Shown: positions 43,151-52,324 of the stretch, piece by piece
Position numbering within the stretch: position 1 is the first letter of the stretch
Layout: each line of letters begins with the position of its first letter
Assembly: GCA_039190005.1 (NCBI GenBank)
Contig: JBCCYM010000001.1
Span: forward strand, 1 to 64,000
Reading direction: 5' to 3'
Length of the DNA stretch: 64,000 nucleotides
Origin: JBCCYM01 sp039190005
GTDB taxonomy: Bacteria > Pseudomonadota > Gammaproteobacteria > UBA12402
Notes under the pieces: generated by a model
Seen by the model: only the letters and a program-made list of their open reading frames with translations
The model's database searches: none
What the model was told of the DNA's origin: nothing
Position numbers and translations under genes: made by a program

Positions 43151-44527
43151 ATGGGTAAACGCAACAAAAATTCATTCAAGGTCATTAAAGATCCCGTGCA
43201 TGGATCAATGCAGTTTTCGCATGAGGAAATAGCATGGATTATGCCTTTTATTGACAGTGATAATTTTCAACGTCTACGCCACATCAAACAAGCTGGTCTG
43301 TGTGATTGGTTTTTTATCGGCGCGGTACACACACGCTTTAATCATTGTCTCGGTTGTTGTTATGTGGCCAGCCAGATTGCCAAGAAATTAGACTTATCAG
43401 ACAGAGACAGACAAGCTGTGATGCTTGCCGCGTTATTACACGATATTGGTCATGGTCCTTTGTCACATACCTTTGAACCAATTTTTCATGAGACATGTAT
43501 CAATCATGAGATGTGGACGCCCTACTTTATTCAAGAATTTAATCAAGCCGATTTCCTGGAAAAATTGAAAAAAGGTTCGTCAACATTGTCGGTGTCATCG
43601 GCAACCTTAAAATTGGTTGAGCGTCTTATTATGCATCAAGAAAAAGAAAAGTCATTGCTCGCGGATATTGTCTCCTCGCAACTTGACGCCGATCGTTTGG
43701 ATTATTTGCTGCGTGACAGTCATTTTTGTGGCGTCGATTATGGTGAGTATGATTTTCCTTGGTTGTTAAACTGTCTGAGTGTTGTGAACTATAAAGGCAA
43801 GAATCGACTGGGTATTTTTGAAAACGGTATTGGCGGCGTTGAACATTATCTGTTGGCGCGGCGTTTGATGACGCGTAATGTCTACCAGCATCAGAAAAAA
43901 CACAGTGCCGAAAATTTATTGGTACATTTTCTTAAATATTTATCACATGGCCTTGAACGCGATCAGCGTTTTGCCGAAATTAAACGCAAAACTTTGGCAC
44001 AATTCATTATGCGCGTTAACGCCTTTAATGACGCGGTCAAAAAATCAAGCCATAAAACAAAAATCATCAAAGCGTTTTTGCGTGATAATTTCCAACACTA
44101 TAAACAGCTTTATGATTATGATATTTTTTCAATGATTCGTCATTGCGCCAATCTGGAGGGAGATCACCCGGCCGCCGAAATCGCCAGGCGTTTACAGCAA
44201 CGTCAGTTGCCGAAAACATTTCGCATAGACGCCAAACATTACACACAAATGAAAAATACCATCGCTGAGCTTAAACAAAAAAATAACAAGATTAAGGATT
44301 GGCAAATTCAAATTCTCAATTTACCCAGCAGTTCTTATTCCGGCAATCGTGATCCAATTTTAATCAACAGCAGTAACAACAAGGTTAAAAAACTACACGA
44401 TCAGTCGCTTATTATCAACGCACTGTCCAATCAATGGGAACATATCAGTTTGGTGGCTATTGATCAGCTTTTGCTTGATCAGCCAGCGATTATTAAACTC
44501 AGACGTAAGTTAGAAAAAATCAGCTAA
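43151..44527 (+). CDS. HD-domain phosphohydrolase (SAMHD1/dGTPase-like)
   Basis: 458 residues from ATG 43151 (MGKRNKNSFKVIKDPVHGSM); the frame is open to 43061 but that stretch holds the promoter. The HD motif set is present: FQRLRHIKQAG, HTRFNHCLGC, LLHDIGHGPLSHTFE and SSQLDADRLDYLLRDSHFCG. Proteins of this layout hydrolyse dNTPs or other nucleotides. Upstream of glmU by 14 bp on the same strand, so possibly co-transcribed. Confidence 0.85.
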   Translation: MGKRNKNSFKVIKDPVHGSMQFSHEEIAWIMPFIDSDNFQRLRHIKQAGLCDWFFIGAVHTRFNHCLGCCYVASQIAKKLDLSDRDRQAVMLAALLHDIGHGPLSHTFEPIFHETCINHEMWTPYFIQEFNQADFLEKLKKGSSTLSVSSATLKLVERLIMHQEKEKSLLADIVSSQLDADRLDYLLRDSHFCGVDYGEYDFPWLLNCLSVVNYKGKNRLGIFENGIGGVEHYLLARRLMTRNVYQHQKKHSAENLLVHFLKYLSHGLERDQRFAEIKRKTLAQFIMRVNAFNDAVKKSSHKTKIIKAFLRDNFQHYKQLYDYDIFSMIRHCANLEGDHPAAEIARRLQQRQLPKTFRIDAKHYTQMKNTIAELKQKNNKIKDWQIQILNLPSSSYSGNRDPILINSSNNKVKKLHDQSLIINALSNQWEHISLVAIDQLLLDQPAIIKLRRKLEKIS

Positions 44528-44541
44528 ACCAGGAGAACACT

Positions 44542-45912
44542 ATGACAATCAGCGCTGTTATTCTTGCCGCCGGTGAAGGCTCACGGATGCGTTCAACAAC
44601 AGCAAAAGTATTGCATCGTGTGGGGGGTAAAACATTATTGGCGCATGTTGTTAACACCGTGAAAGCGCTTACGGATAACATTTATGTCGTCTACAGTCCC
44701 AAGCGACCAGAAGTGCGTGAGCAACTCGCTGATGCCACTATCTCTTGGGTGGCGCAAGAAAAACAGCTTGGCACTGCTCATGCCGTCGCTCAGGCACTGC
44801 CACATATTGATGATAAGCACCGTGTGTTAGTCTTGTACGCCGATGTGCCACTTATCAGTAAAACAACATTACAGCGCTTGTTAGACACGCCGGAAAATAG
44901 TATTGCTTGGCTAACCGCCATTGTTGATCAACCTGATGGTTTGGGTCGAATTATCCGTGATAATAATCATCAAGCCATTGCTATTTGTGAAGAAACCGAT
45001 CTCACACCGGCACAAAAAACGATCAAAGAAATCAACACTGGTATTTCTTTGTTGCCGGCAAAGCAACTCAAAACCTGGATGAATGATATTGGCAATGATA
45101 ACAAACAAAATGAATACTATATCACCGATATGTTCGCGCTCGCGGTTAAAAATAATGTGGCGATTAAAACCATTGCTACTGAGGATGTCATCGAAATTCA
45201 AGGTGTAAATGACAAAGTACAATTAAATGCCATCGAACGCGCTTACCAGTATCGTCAGGCTAAAGCCTTAATGGCCAAAGGAGTCACGTTAATGGATGGC
45301 AATCGTTTTGATCTGCGCGGGGAATTACACTGTGGTTGTGATGTCTGTGTTGATGTCAATGTCATCATCGAGGGGAAAGTGACGATTGGTAACAATGTGA
45401 CCATCGGCGCCAATGTCTATCTGCGTGATGTGACCATTGCTGATAACGTGACGATATCGCATAACACAATTATTGAAGAAGCTGATATCGAACCGAACTG
45501 TACTGTTGGCCCTTTTGCGCGTATTCGTCCGGGCAGTAAACTGCAAGCGCGAAGCAAAATCGGCAATTTTGTCGAAATAAAGAAAAGCACTATCGGTGCC
45601 GGTAGCAAAGTCAACCATTTATCTTATATTGGTGACACGACCATGGGACAACATGTTAATATCGGTGCCGGCACAATTACCTGTAATTATGACGGTGTTG
45701 CCAAACATCAAACCCATATTGACGATAACGTCTCTATCGGCGCTAATAACAGTTTGGTCGCGCCCATAACAATTGGCAAAGCCGCGGTTACCGGTGCCGG
45801 TTCAACCATTTGTAAAGCGGCGCCACAAGATCAGTTAACCGTCGCCCGTGCCAGGCAGATCAGTGTTAAAAAACGGCCGCGTACGACAACCAAGCGGCAG
45901 GATAAACATTAA
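44542..45912 (+). CDS. glmU: Bifunctional GlmU (GlcN-1-P acetyltransferase / GlcNAc-1-P uridyltransferase)
   Basis: 456 residues, identical in length to E. coli GlmU. Uridyltransferase motif LAAGEGSRMRSTTAKVLHRV at the N-terminus; C-terminal left-handed beta-helix of hexapeptide repeats with the NHLSYIGDTTMGQHVNIGAG acetyltransferase site. It makes UDP-GlcNAc for peptidoglycan and lipid A. AGGAGA precedes the ATG; glmS follows after 8 bp. Confidence 0.97.
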   Translation: MTISAVILAAGEGSRMRSTTAKVLHRVGGKTLLAHVVNTVKALTDNIYVVYSPKRPEVREQLADATISWVAQEKQLGTAHAVAQALPHIDDKHRVLVLYADVPLISKTTLQRLLDTPENSIAWLTAIVDQPDGLGRIIRDNNHQAIAICEETDLTPAQKTIKEINTGISLLPAKQLKTWMNDIGNDNKQNEYYITDMFALAVKNNVAIKTIATEDVIEIQGVNDKVQLNAIERAYQYRQAKALMAKGVTLMDGNRFDLRGELHCGCDVCVDVNVIIEGKVTIGNNVTIGANVYLRDVTIADNVTISHNTIIEEADIEPNCTVGPFARIRPGSKLQARSKIGNFVEIKKSTIGAGSKVNHLSYIGDTTMGQHVNIGAGTITCNYDGVAKHQTHIDDNVSIGANNSLVAPITIGKAAVTGAGSTICKAAPQDQLTVARARQISVKKRPRTTTKRQDKH

Positions 45913-45920
45913 ATAATCTT

Positions 45921-47753
45921 ATGTGTGGCATTATCGCAATTAACAGCTACCGTGATATCACCAATATGCTGATTGATGGTCTCAAACAGTTGGAGTATCG
46001 CGGCTATGATTCATCGGGTATGGCGGTGATCGACGCCCACCAGCAATTAAACTGTTCGCGTCGAGTGGGGAAAATAAGGGCGTTAGAACAATCACTAAAG
46101 CAACAGCCCATCAGTGGCACCCTAGGCATTGCCCATACACGATGGGCGACACATGGCAAACCCTGCGAAAAAAACGCGCACCCACATCTATCGGATAACA
46201 CTTTCGCGATTGTACACAATGGCATTATCGAAAACTATGAGAACCTGAAAAAAGACTTACAACAACAGGGAACCGTTTTTTATTCGGATACGGATAGTGA
46301 AGTCATTGTCCATTTGTTTAATCAGTATTGGCGGCAAACCGGTGATGGATTAGACGCGCTGTTAAAGTTACGTCAAACACTACAACAAGGCGCTTACGCG
46401 GTGAGTATTATCAACACGCGTGAACCCAATCGCTTGCTGGCCATGCGTGTAGGCAGTCCACTGGTTGTCGGTCTTGGACAAGGTGAGAATGGTGTCGCTT
46501 CCGATATTATCGCACTGCTTGATTTTGCCGAAGAACTGATTTATTTAGAAGAAGGTGATATTGCTGATATTCGTTCGGACAAGGTCACCATTTATGATAG
46601 TAAAGGCAATATTGTCCAGCGTGAAACACATCCATTGCCACAAAAAAAATCAGTAAATCATCGTGGCCATTTTCGTCACTACATGCTTAAAGAAATTTTT
46701 GAACAGCCACAAGTTATTGCTGATCTTATCAACAATGCCATCAGTGAAACAGAAATAAGCGCTAATATTTTTGGCGCTGATGCTGAACGCGTATTAACAC
46801 AGGTTGAACAGATACAAATCGTCGCTTGTGGTACCAGTTATCACGCTGGACTGGCTGCCCGTTATTGGTTAGAAAGTATTGTCGGCATCCCTTGCCGTGT
46901 TGAAGTCGCCAGCGAAATACGTTACCGGCGCGTTGCCATCATGCCCAATACCTTATTTTTAACTATTTCTCAATCCGGTGAAACAGCGGACACACTCGCG
47001 GCATTGAAACAGGCAAAACAATCCAAGCAGTATTTATCGTCACTGGCCATCTGTAATGTCGCGCACAGCAGTTTGCGTCGTAACTCGGCCATGTCTTTTT
47101 TAACCCAAGCCGGCACTGAAATCAGTGTCGCGTCCACGAAAGCGTTTACAACACAGCTGGTAAGCCTATTGTTGCTAACCGCGGTATTGGCTAAATTACG
47201 TGGTATGGATGCCTATAAACAATGCTTATGCCAGCTGAAACAATTGCCTGACTTATTACAAAAAGCGTTAAGCGTCAATGACGATATCGCCAAATTAGCG
47301 GAATTTTTTACCCATAAACAACATTGTTTGTTTTTAGGACGAGGCACACAATACCCTATCGCCATGGAAGGCGCGCTAAAACTAAAAGAGATTTCTTATA
47401 TTCATGCTGAAGCGTACGCAGCTGGTGAACTGAAACACGGTCCATTAGCCTTAATTGATGAAGAAATGCCGGTTATCGCCATCGCTCCGGAAAATGAACT
47501 GTTTGATAAACTCAAATCAAATTTGCAAGAAGTACAGACGAGAGGCGGCAAGCTTATTGTTTTTTCATCGGAGCGAACAAAAAATAACTGGCAAGATCGA
47601 ATCATTAATTTGAGCTTGCCAGCTGTTGCTGATATGATTGCGCCTATTATTTACGCGATTCCGATGCAGCTTTTAGCGTATCATGTCGCCGCGATGAAAG
47701 GCACCGATATTGATCAGCCGAGAAATCTAGCCAAATCAGTGACTGTTGAATAA
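45921..47753 (+). CDS. glmS: Glucosamine-6-phosphate synthase
   Basis: 610 residues (E. coli 609). The catalytic Cys2 follows the start (MCGIIAINSYRD); glutaminase motif HTRWATHGKP; two SIS isomerase domains (ACGTSYHAGLAARYWLES, SQSGETADTLAALK); C-terminal PRNLAKSVTVE. It starts hexosamine synthesis from fructose-6-P and glutamine. Downstream of glmU as in enterobacteria; no glmS-type leader ribozyme is seen, which fits proteobacteria. Confidence 0.97.
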   Translation: MCGIIAINSYRDITNMLIDGLKQLEYRGYDSSGMAVIDAHQQLNCSRRVGKIRALEQSLKQQPISGTLGIAHTRWATHGKPCEKNAHPHLSDNTFAIVHNGIIENYENLKKDLQQQGTVFYSDTDSEVIVHLFNQYWRQTGDGLDALLKLRQTLQQGAYAVSIINTREPNRLLAMRVGSPLVVGLGQGENGVASDIIALLDFAEELIYLEEGDIADIRSDKVTIYDSKGNIVQRETHPLPQKKSVNHRGHFRHYMLKEIFEQPQVIADLINNAISETEISANIFGADAERVLTQVEQIQIVACGTSYHAGLAARYWLESIVGIPCRVEVASEIRYRRVAIMPNTLFLTISQSGETADTLAALKQAKQSKQYLSSLAICNVAHSSLRRNSAMSFLTQAGTEISVASTKAFTTQLVSLLLLTAVLAKLRGMDAYKQCLCQLKQLPDLLQKALSVNDDIAKLAEFFTHKQHCLFLGRGTQYPIAMEGALKLKEISYIHAEAYAAGELKHGPLALIDEEMPVIAIAPENELFDKLKSNLQEVQTRGGKLIVFSSERTKNNWQDRIINLSLPAVADMIAPIIYAIPMQLLAYHVAAMKGTDIDQPRNLAKSVTVE

Positions 47754-47760
47754 ATCGATC

Positions 47761-50160
47761 ATGAAAAAGAAAAAAATGATTAACATTGCTTTGCTTTGTG
47801 GCGGGCCCTCACCTGAACGCGGTATTTCACTGAATTCAGCGCGGTCGGTATTGGATCATTTGAGCGCGGATGATATTAGCATTGTACCGATTTACTTTGA
47901 TTATAAAAAACAGGCGTATCAATTATCGACCGCGCAACTTTATTCTAACACGCCTTCTGATTTTGATTTTAAACTGCAACATACCGCCAAGGCCTTAAAT
48001 CAAACACAATTGTTGCGCTTGCTTAAACAAGTCGATTTAACTTTTCCAGTCATGCACGGTTGTTTTGGTGAAGATGGCGGTATTCAGCATTTTCTGGAAA
48101 AAAACGCCATTCCTTTTGTCGGCTCGAGCGCGCGCACTTGTCGCCAGGTGTTTGATAAATTTACTGCCAATGAAGCCATAGCCAGTCAAGGGTTTTTTAC
48201 CTTGTCATCGATGGTGTTAACTAAAAAAGATAATCATCGCTTAAAAAAAATTAAATCTTTTTTTAAGCGGCATCAACTCAAACGGGCGATTGTCAAACCG
48301 GCATCGGGTGGTTCCAGTATTGGTGTTTTTTCAGTGAGTACGGCTGAGGAAGCTTTGGAAAAAGTTGATTTTTTACTCAATCAAAACATCTATAAACGGG
48401 TGGTGATCGAACCGTTTGCCAAAGGGATTGAGTTTACCATTATTATTTTGCATAACCGTTTTCATTTGCCGGTTGCTTTAGTGCCGACTGAAATTGAAGC
48501 CGATTACGACAAACATCAGATTTTTGATTTCCGCAAAAAATACCTGCCCAACCGCAGTGTTATTTATCATTGTCCGCCACGCTTTGATGACAATACTATT
48601 GAAAAAATTCGCGTACAGGCGGAGCAGTTATTCGCGTTGTTTTCAATGCGTGATTTTGCCCGTTTTGACGGCTGGGTATTGCCGGATGGGCGGATCTGGT
48701 TTTCTGATTTTAATCCCATCAGTGGCATGGAACAGAACAGCTTTTTATTCATGCAAGCCGCGCGGGTTGGTATGAGCCACAGTGATGTGTTGCGTCATGT
48801 GATCGCCCATGCCTGTAGTCGTTATCATATTCCTTTTAACGCTCGAAAAACCACGCTGAGCAAAAAACGTAAGCCGGTCCATATTTTGTTTGGCGGCAGC
48901 AACGCCGAGCGTCAAGTATCATTGATGAGCGGTACCAATGTTTGGTTAAAACTGAGAAATTCACAGCGCTATCAACCGATTCCATTTTTACTTGATGAAC
49001 ACAATCATGTCTGGCAATTGCCTTACCAATTAGCCTTAAATCATACGGTAGAAGAAATTGCCGCCAGCTGTAAGCGCTATCACCATGATGAAAATTGTCT
49101 TTACGCGTTTGAAAAAAGCGCGCGTCAGCGTTTAGGTCTTTTTTATGACAGCTGTGATAAAGAATTTTCTTCGCCAAAGAAAATGCGTTTAAATCAATTC
49201 ATTCAACAATCCCCGTTTGTCTTTATCGCGTTGCATGGCGGCATCGGTGAAAACGGCACACTGCAAGCAAAATTAATGAAAGACAGGGTAAAATTTAACG
49301 GTCCCAATGAACAAACCGCGCGCTTATGTATGAATAAATGGCTTAGCGCTAAAGCGGTTACTGCAGCGACTATTCCGGGGGTTTACGCAATTGCCGGCAA
49401 ACGTTACGCTGTTAAATCCTTGCTCGCGCGTGATGAACAGCAGTTACAGGCATTATGGGAAACATTAAAACGACAACTCAATTGCGATAGCTTTATTATC
49501 CCGCCGGAGCGCGACGGCTGTTCCGCTGGCGTCGCGCGCTTGGATCAGTTTTCTGATTTAAAAAAATATTTACATTTCATTCAGCAAAATGTTGAGTTTA
49601 TTCGAGCCGATGTGTTTAGCTGGAAAAACACCATTATTGAAATGCCAACAATTCAACCTAAGTATTTGTTAATTGAAAAATTTATTACCACTGATACTTT
49701 GGCGATTAAACATAACCACATTCAACATCATCAATACAGTGGCTGGTTAGAATTAACTGTCGCGGTTGTTGAACAAAGACAGAAAAATAAGAAAACCATA
49801 CATGTGTTTCACCCCAGTATTACGGTCAGCAGTGGTGAAATTTTAACGGTTGAAGAAAAATTCCAAGGCGGCAGTGGCGTTAATATTACGCCACCACCAG
49901 CGGATATTATCGCGCCAGCACTATTGCGAAAAATCAAACGGCGTATTAAACAGCTTGCTGAGCATATTGGCATCAATGGTTACGTGCGTATTGATATGTT
50001 TGTCAACATAAACAATGGCGATATTATGATTATTGAAATCAACGCGCTGCCGGCGCTCACGCCATCAACAGTGTTCTACCATCAAGCCTTGGCGGAAAAA
50101 AAACCATTGTCACCGACGCAATTACTAGAACAAATTATTGGCAATAAACATGGTTATTAG
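47761..50160 (+). CDS. Tandem D-Ala-D-Ala ligase-like (double ATP-grasp) protein
   Basis: 799 residues from ATG 47761, more than twice the roughly 305 of a Ddl. Two Ddl-like units are joined. Unit 1 (about 6-360): CGGPSPERGISLNSARS, MHGCFGEDGGIQHFL, AIVKPASGGSSIGV (ATP lysine present, near 179), SDFNPISGMEQNS. Unit 2 (about 370-799): FGGSNAERQVSLMSG, ALHGGIGENGTLQAKL, FIIPPERDGCSAGV (lysine replaced by Pro), IIEINALPALTPSTV. So unit 2 keeps the metal-site Glu/Asn but lost the ATP lysine, while unit 1 keeps the lysine and has Asp for Glu. It lies 7 bp after glmS, near ftsQ, where ddl is usually found. It may be the cell's D-Ala-D-Ala ligase or a ligase of different specificity. Confidence 0.85.
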   Translation: MKKKKMINIALLCGGPSPERGISLNSARSVLDHLSADDISIVPIYFDYKKQAYQLSTAQLYSNTPSDFDFKLQHTAKALNQTQLLRLLKQVDLTFPVMHGCFGEDGGIQHFLEKNAIPFVGSSARTCRQVFDKFTANEAIASQGFFTLSSMVLTKKDNHRLKKIKSFFKRHQLKRAIVKPASGGSSIGVFSVSTAEEALEKVDFLLNQNIYKRVVIEPFAKGIEFTIIILHNRFHLPVALVPTEIEADYDKHQIFDFRKKYLPNRSVIYHCPPRFDDNTIEKIRVQAEQLFALFSMRDFARFDGWVLPDGRIWFSDFNPISGMEQNSFLFMQAARVGMSHSDVLRHVIAHACSRYHIPFNARKTTLSKKRKPVHILFGGSNAERQVSLMSGTNVWLKLRNSQRYQPIPFLLDEHNHVWQLPYQLALNHTVEEIAASCKRYHHDENCLYAFEKSARQRLGLFYDSCDKEFSSPKKMRLNQFIQQSPFVFIALHGGIGENGTLQAKLMKDRVKFNGPNEQTARLCMNKWLSAKAVTAATIPGVYAIAGKRYAVKSLLARDEQQLQALWETLKRQLNCDSFIIPPERDGCSAGVARLDQFSDLKKYLHFIQQNVEFIRADVFSWKNTIIEMPTIQPKYLLIEKFITTDTLAIKHNHIQHHQYSGWLELTVAVVEQRQKNKKTIHVFHPSITVSSGEILTVEEKFQGGSGVNITPPPADIIAPALLRKIKRRIKQLAEHIGINGYVRIDMFVNINNGDIMIIEINALPALTPSTVFYHQALAEKKPLSPTQLLEQIIGNKHGY

Positions 50161-50259
50161 TGCTGTTTGGCGTTGCAAGGGTTGGCACCTGACAAGTTCG
50201 TCATGCTCGCTTTCCTTATCGTCCTTTCAATAAAAATGTTAAGCAGCCGCGCCTTGCCC

Positions 50260-50287
50260 TTGACATCGAATTAGGCAGTCTTATAAT
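50260..50287 (+). promoter_or_regulatory. Consensus sigma-70 promoter
   Basis: TTGACA (50260-50265), 16-bp spacer, TATAAT (50282-50287): both hexamers are exact consensus. It is 40 bp upstream of the TraT-like gene and should drive it strongly. Confidence 0.8.
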
Positions 50288-50326
50288 GGAATTTTTCACC
50301 CTAGATCATTTAAAGAGATTACGTTT

Positions 50327-51079
50327 ATGTTAAATGCTATTAAAGTGCCTCTAAAATTAGCAAGTGTCGTAGCTGTGTTTATACTTTCGGGTTGCGCGGC
50401 GACACAAACTATGGTCGCGCATCGTCACTTGGAAGTGCAAACCAAGACCAGTCAAAGTATTTTTTTACCGCCAGTAAAACCGGCTGAAAAGACTATTTAT
50501 GTCGCTGTCAAAAATACCAGCGATCAAACACATCTTATTATTCAGCCACAATTGGAGACCGATCTTAAACAAAAAGGATACACCATAACGCAAGACCCGA
50601 ATGCCGCGCATTATATTCTGCAAGCTAATGTCTTGCAGGTAGGGCGACTTTCTGAAACCGCCGCCCAGCAAGCGCTGTTGGGTGGATTTGGTTCATCGGT
50701 CGCAGGTGCCGCGGTAGGCGCGTATGCCGGCTCGGTGGCTACAGATGGTTCTGGTGGCGGTACACTCGCCGGTGGGCTGATCGGTTCAGTCGTGACCAGC
50801 ATTGCCGATTCAGCTGTTAAGGATGTCACGTACAGTATGGTTACCGATGTGCAGATCCAGGCACGTTTGCCCAAAGGGGAAACGGCGCAGTCGACAACAA
50901 CCAGTCAGGTGCAGCAAGGCAGTGCCACGCAAACTAAAACACGTTTAAGTGATACGTCATCTTTTCAGACCTACCGTACCCGTTTGCTCAGTAGTGCTAA
51001 TAAAGTCAATCTTAAATTTGATGAAGCGGAACCGGTATTGGCTAAGCAAGTCGCGCATAGTATTGCTGGTTTGTTTTAA
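50327..51079 (+). CDS. TraT-like complement-resistance lipoprotein
   Basis: 250 residues. Lipoprotein signal with lipobox LSGC (Cys near 23), YVAVKNTSDQTHLIIQPQLE, and the Gly-rich membrane-interacting segment GGFGSSVAGAAVGAYAGSVA typical of TraT. TraT proteins are outer-membrane lipoproteins giving surface exclusion and serum resistance on F plasmids; chromosomal versions occur in Legionella and relatives. No conjugation gene is near. A consensus promoter precedes it. Confidence 0.85.
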   Translation: MLNAIKVPLKLASVVAVFILSGCAATQTMVAHRHLEVQTKTSQSIFLPPVKPAEKTIYVAVKNTSDQTHLIIQPQLETDLKQKGYTITQDPNAAHYILQANVLQVGRLSETAAQQALLGGFGSSVAGAAVGAYAGSVATDGSGGGTLAGGLIGSVVTSIADSAVKDVTYSMVTDVQIQARLPKGETAQSTTTSQVQQGSATQTKTRLSDTSSFQTYRTRLLSSANKVNLKFDEAEPVLAKQVAHSIAGLF

Positions 51080-51126
51080 ATAATCGTCGACAGGGTAATG
51101 TGGCTGGCCATAATGTTAGCCACAGC

Positions 51127-51453
51127 CCTTCAATCTTTCGACCCTTCGACAGGCTCAGGACAAGCAGGCTCAGTGTATAAGATGGCTGAGCTTGTCGAAG
51201 CCAAGGCACGGAGTCAGAAAGTTTGTGATGCCTTTCACTTCTTTCTTCAGCAGTTTCAGCATACAAGATGGCTGAGCTTGTCGAAGCCAAGACACGGAGC
51301 AGAAAGTTTGTGATGCCTTTCACCTCTTTCTTGGGCAGTTTCAGCATACAAGATGGCTGAGCTTGTCGAAGTCAAGGCACGGACTCAGAAAATTTGCGAT
51401 GCCCTTCGCCCTTCGACCCTTCGGCAGGCTCAGGGACCGGGGGTTCCGCTAAG
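51127..51453. repeat. Composite interspersed repeat, copy 6 with tandem modules
   Basis: About 327 bp. A CCCTTCGACAGGCTCAGGAC block is followed by three tandem copies of an 85-86 bp unit starting GATGGCTGAGCTTGTCGAAG at 51181, 51267 and 51352, each containing CACGGA.TCAGAAA.TTTG.GATGCC. It ends with CCCTTCGGCAGGCTCAGGGA. The only place where the second module is amplified. Confidence 0.88.
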
Positions 51454-51480
51454 TGTTTAAAAGATTTTTTCAACAACATA

Positions 51481-51509
51481 TTGTGGTCATTAATAATTAA
51501 AGCTACAAT
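51481..51509 (+). promoter_or_regulatory. Putative ftsQ promoter
   Basis: TTGTGG (51481-51486), 17-bp spacer, TACAAT (51504-51509), 40 bp before ftsQ and just downstream of repeat copy 6, which separates ftsQ from the upstream genes. Confidence 0.55.
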
Positions 51510-51549
51510 AACCGTTTTAATGTCGCACTAAACTTGAGGTGAGCAACAA

Positions 51550-52245
51550 ATGATAAAACGGCGTGTCGTACCTGTGGTATCGATCACCATTGTTGTTGTG
51601 CTTGTTTTAGTGACACTGGCTTATTTACACTCACCGAAGTTCCAGCCTGTAAAGACCGTTGTCATCAATGGTGTTGATCATCCGCTTGAAAAGCGCGCGC
51701 TGGTGAAATCAATTAAACCTTTGTTTCATAATAAGAATTTCTTTGCGGTCGATATTAGCGCTGTAAAAGCGCGTTTGCAGAATTTTACTTGGATAGCCAA
51801 CGCGAATGTGCGTCGGCAATGGCCGGATACCATTGTTATCAATTTAGGAATGATAAAACCGCAGGCCTTGTGGGGTCGAACCGGTGTTGTCACCCGTTAT
51901 GGCGAGGTGATTTATCCACTTTCTGCCAATCTTCCCCAAAACTTGCCAGATTTTTCCGGTCCGAATGAGCAAGCGGCATTACGTGTGTTATCGACTTATC
52001 GGCAACTTATGACTAAATTGCGGCCATTATCGTTGAAAATTGATAAAATTGGGGTCGATGACAGCGATTCCTGGCAAATTACGCTAAATAATGGGATGAA
52101 CTTGGCTTTAGGTAAAAAGGATATCTTGACTCGAGCGGATTATTTTGTGAAAGTTTATCCACAGGTTTTTGCTTCGACTAAGCGAAAGGCAAAAAGTGTC
52201 GATTTGCGCTACAAAAATGGTATGGCTGTCGCGTGGGAAAAGTAG
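51550..52245 (+). CDS. ftsQ: Cell division protein FtsQ
   Basis: 231 residues. A short cytoplasmic start, one membrane helix (VVSITIVVVLVLVTLAYL) and a POTRA domain (FQPVKTVVINGVDHPLEKRA) followed by the FtsQ domain with WIANANVRRQWPDTIVI. It is the division scaffold that recruits FtsB/FtsL. ftsA follows after 79 bp, ftsZ next. Confidence 0.92.
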   Translation: MIKRRVVPVVSITIVVVLVLVTLAYLHSPKFQPVKTVVINGVDHPLEKRALVKSIKPLFHNKNFFAVDISAVKARLQNFTWIANANVRRQWPDTIVINLGMIKPQALWGRTGVVTRYGEVIYPLSANLPQNLPDFSGPNEQAALRVLSTYRQLMTKLRPLSLKIDKIGVDDSDSWQITLNNGMNLALGKKDILTRADYFVKVYPQVFASTKRKAKSVDLRYKNGMAVAWEK

Positions 52246-52324
52246 TTATTGAAAAAAATGGCAATCCATCCGTTGGCCTCAGCACCGCGCTGAACTTGTT
52301 GAAGGAAACTAAATAGTACGTATT

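Larger units (their letters stand above)
51080..51549. other. Repeat-filled gap between traT-like gene and ftsQ
   Basis: 470 bp without a credible gene. It holds repeat copy 6 with three tandem modules (51127-51453) and then the presumed ftsQ promoter at 51481. Confidence 0.7.

Noticed and set aside
45921..47753. glmS leader ribozyme
   Set aside because: The glmU-glmS gap is only 8 bp, and this ribozyme is a feature of Gram-positive bacteria.
51098..51347. ORFs on both strands inside repeat copy 6
   Set aside because: They translate the repeat (e.g. SFDPSTGSGQAGS) and the same peptide appears at 40134 and 7063 wherever the repeat lies. No ribosome site, no protein family.
51181..51437. Tandem modules as a CRISPR array
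   Set aside because: Period 85-86 bp with the whole unit conserved, not short repeats with unique spacers; no cas genes.
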